Shown one piece after another: positions 5,535-6,364 of a stretch of DNA of 6,364 nt. Position 1 is the stretch's first letter; each line of letters begins with the position of its first letter. Both the position numbers and the translations under genes were made by a program. The stretch comes from an uncultured Gammaproteobacteria bacterium (GTDB taxonomy: Bacteria; Pseudomonadota; Gammaproteobacteria; CAIUAS01), in contig CAIUAS010000254.1 in NCBI GenBank assembly GCA_903897205.1, positions 1 through 6,364 of the forward strand. Direction: 5' to 3'. A model generated the notes under the pieces. That model ran no database searches. It had not been told where the DNA came from and saw only the letters and a list, made by a program, of their open reading frames with translations.

Positions 5535-5550
5535 TTTGTGCAACAAAGCC
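5535..5550 (-). repeat. Right terminal inverted repeat of IS5 element
   Basis: On the minus strand it reads GGCTTTGTTGCACAAA, identical over 16 bp to the left end. It is the transposase 5' end of the element. Confidence 0.92.
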
Positions 5551-5559
5551 GATTTATTC
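5551..5559 (+). repeat. Target site duplication of IS5 element, right copy
   Basis: GATTTATTC, identical to 4439-4447, directly abutting the right terminal repeat. Confidence 0.92.
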
Positions 5560-5573
5560 GCGGCATCCAGAAG

Positions 5574-5658
5574 AAAATCGTCCGATCTCGCGGGAAGTCC
5601 AAGCAGCAGCGTGAGCACGAGAAACTAACCGGAAAATTTCTCAACCACCACAAAATTT
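5574..5658. other. Intergenic stretch, no gene seen
   Basis: This links the palindrome to the third promoter. It holds a 6-bp inverted repeat GAGAAA (5619-5624) and TTTCTC (5637-5642), with no T run. No reading frame or RNA gene can be supported. Confidence 0.4.
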
Positions 5659-5691
5659 TATTTTTCCCCCTTAAGTTTTGCTTGCTATAAT
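5659..5691 (+). promoter_or_regulatory. Promoter of the 5739 gene with one PmrA-like half-site
   Basis: CTTAAGTTT (5670-5678), then exactly 7 nt, then a perfect TATAAT (5686-5691): the same geometry as the promoters at 686-718 and 3586-3618. The position where the first half-site should be (5659-5667, TATTTTTCC) is only weakly similar, so the tandem box is degenerate. The segment CTTAAGTTTTG-N-TTGC-TATAAT is also strongly alike in base sequence to the promoter at 697-718. Transcription would start near 5698. Confidence 0.55.
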
Positions 5692-5738
5692 TTGGGCAAT
5701 AACATTTACAACCCCCAGCAACCCGGAGAGTAACAGAT

Positions 5739-6364
5739 GTGAAAATTTTAAGCGAAACTCAAAAAGAAAAGATTAGCGATACCCTTAAAACCTATATTGC
5801 CGCTATGCCAGTAAAAAACAACTCTGATATTGATGCCATTATCAACGTTCTGGAACACATAAAAAGTTGTAAAGATTTTAAAGAGTTCAATGCTCCCGCT
5901 AACTTGCAAACTTCACTGGCTATCTTGAGCGAATACTTAGGCTATTTATTTGCATGTGCCGCCGAAGCAAAGCAAGCATGCACTGAACTAGTAAGTGAAG
6001 TCATTAATAATCGCATCAATTTTTTAAACAGAATACAAGAAAATAAAAATGAATTGGCTTCTTATATAAGCGCACAAGAAAATTTATACGTAGGCGATAT
6101 TTCTCATAAATATCATGCGATCATTCAGGCGCTATATGATTTTTACCCAATCGAAGAAGGTTTGACGAATTTTCAATTCCTTAGCAAAGGGATACACAGC
6201 GCACTATCAGATGAAAATAAAAATTATAAGTCCGCCGCTTTTAAAGACGCCTTAAAAAATGAACATATCCAAAAAATACTCCAAAGCTATGACAAAGTAT
6301 TTTTACCTATACTTAACCTTATGTACGAAAAAGAAACAGAACAGAACTACGAAAAACTGATTAC
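5739..6364 (+). CDS. Protein of unknown function, N-terminal part (runs off the window)
   Basis: 208 codons without a stop, open at the right edge; not recognised as a known family. A GTG at 5739 is taken as the start because GGAGAG (5725-5730) lies 8 nt upstream; the overlapping ATG at 5737 is followed at once by TGA, and the first in-frame ATG (residue 23) has no ribosome site. The protein appears almost entirely alpha-helical, rich in Lys, Glu, Asn and Ala. Residues 58-90 (SLAILSEYLGYLFACAAEAK and on) form a Cys-containing amphipathic helical stretch, too polar to be a clear membrane segment. 91-115 and 165-208 are charged and helical. No signal peptide is seen. The base composition resembles the 814-2010 and 3724-4296 genes and, with the shared promoter design, suggests membership of the same regulon. 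Large helical proteins of this kind are common among Legionellales effectors, but the role is unknown. Confidence 0.82.
   Translation, partial: MKILSETQKEKISDTLKTYIAAMPVKNNSDIDAIINVLEHIKSCKDFKEFNAPANLQTSLAILSEYLGYLFACAAEAKQACTELVSEVINNRINFLNRIQENKNELASYISAQENLYVGDISHKYHAIIQALYDFYPIEEGLTNFQFLSKGIHSALSDENKNYKSAAFKDALKNEHIQKILQSYDKVFLPILNLMYEKETEQNYEKLI

Larger units (their letters stand above)
4448..5550 (-). mobile_element. IS5-family (IS903-like) insertion sequence, 1103 bp
   Basis: The element has 16-bp perfect terminal inverted repeats starting GGCTTTGTTGCAC, close to those of IS903, and is flanked by a perfect 9-bp duplication. It holds one transposase reading frame on the minus strand, inactivated by two lesions. 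The ends are intact, so it could be moved only by a transposase made from another copy. Its base composition is visibly more GC-rich than the AT-rich genes on both sides, which suggests acquisition from outside. Confidence 0.93.
4425..5573. repeat. REP-like 37-bp palindrome split by the IS5 element
   Basis: Removing the IS and one target copy leaves a 37-bp imperfect palindrome: CTTC (4425-4428), a GTCG/TCCA mismatch, an 8-bp perfect stem TGCCGCGA/TCGCGGCA, and a TTTAT loop. The left arm is 4425-4447 and the right arm is 5558-5573. Short GC-rich hairpins of this kind, with a CCGCG core and a flanking CATCCAGAAG-type sequence, occur as dispersed repeats in many intracellular proteobacteria. 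No second copy is present in the window, so the dispersed nature is inference. Confidence 0.6.

Noticed and set aside
1..6364. CRISPR array, tRNA or rRNA genes, toxin-antitoxin pair, phage genes
   Set aside because: No regularly spaced repeats, cloverleaf, rRNA signature or linked small gene pair was seen on either strand.

Overview
The window looks like accessory DNA of a gamma-proteobacterium of the order Legionellales (Legionella/Coxiella/Rickettsiella/Berkiella-like). The sequence is AT-rich. Three unrelated-looking lysine- and glutamate-rich genes of unknown function each follow a promoter of one design: a TTAAG-type half-site, exactly 7 nt, then a -10 box. Two of the three have a full tandem repeat (9 bp, 2 bp, 9 bp) that closely matches the PmrA box known upstream of Dot/Icm genes and effectors in Legionella and Coxiella. 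The assignment to this order is inference: no rRNA or other phylogenetic marker lies in the window.

Layout, left to right. 1-112: the 3' end of a group II intron (domains V and VI, with bulged branch-point A and 3' splice site). 113-599: the 3' exon of an IS3-family orfB transposase that the intron interrupts, then the right end of that IS. 686-2010: promoter with PmrA-like box and a 398-codon gene of unknown function. 2017-2075: hairpin between convergent genes. 2078-2344 (minus): the last ~89 codons of a Kdo-transferase gene (waaA/kdtA), frameshifted and cut off by an IS. 2345-3571: a complete ISAs1-family element with an intact transposase. 3586-4296: promoter with a near-consensus PmrA-like box, a 5' UTR hairpin and a 190-codon gene ending in an F-box-like LPKEIIKEIAFF segment. 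4425-5573: a 37-bp REP-like palindrome split exactly at its centre by a 1103-bp IS5-family (IS903-like) element. That element has a perfect 9-bp target duplication and a transposase killed by a frameshift and an amber codon. 5670-6364: a third promoter of the same design and the first 208 codons of another gene of unknown function, running off the right edge.

The best reading is a small cluster of candidate PmrA-regulated, possibly Dot/Icm-secreted proteins embedded in an IS-rich, decaying stretch. Four mobile genetic units (IS3, group II intron, ISAs1, IS5) lie in 6.4 kb. The waaA remnant shows that a normally conserved lipopolysaccharide gene was broken here. Nothing was searched against a database; family calls come from recognised motifs, repeats and element ends.
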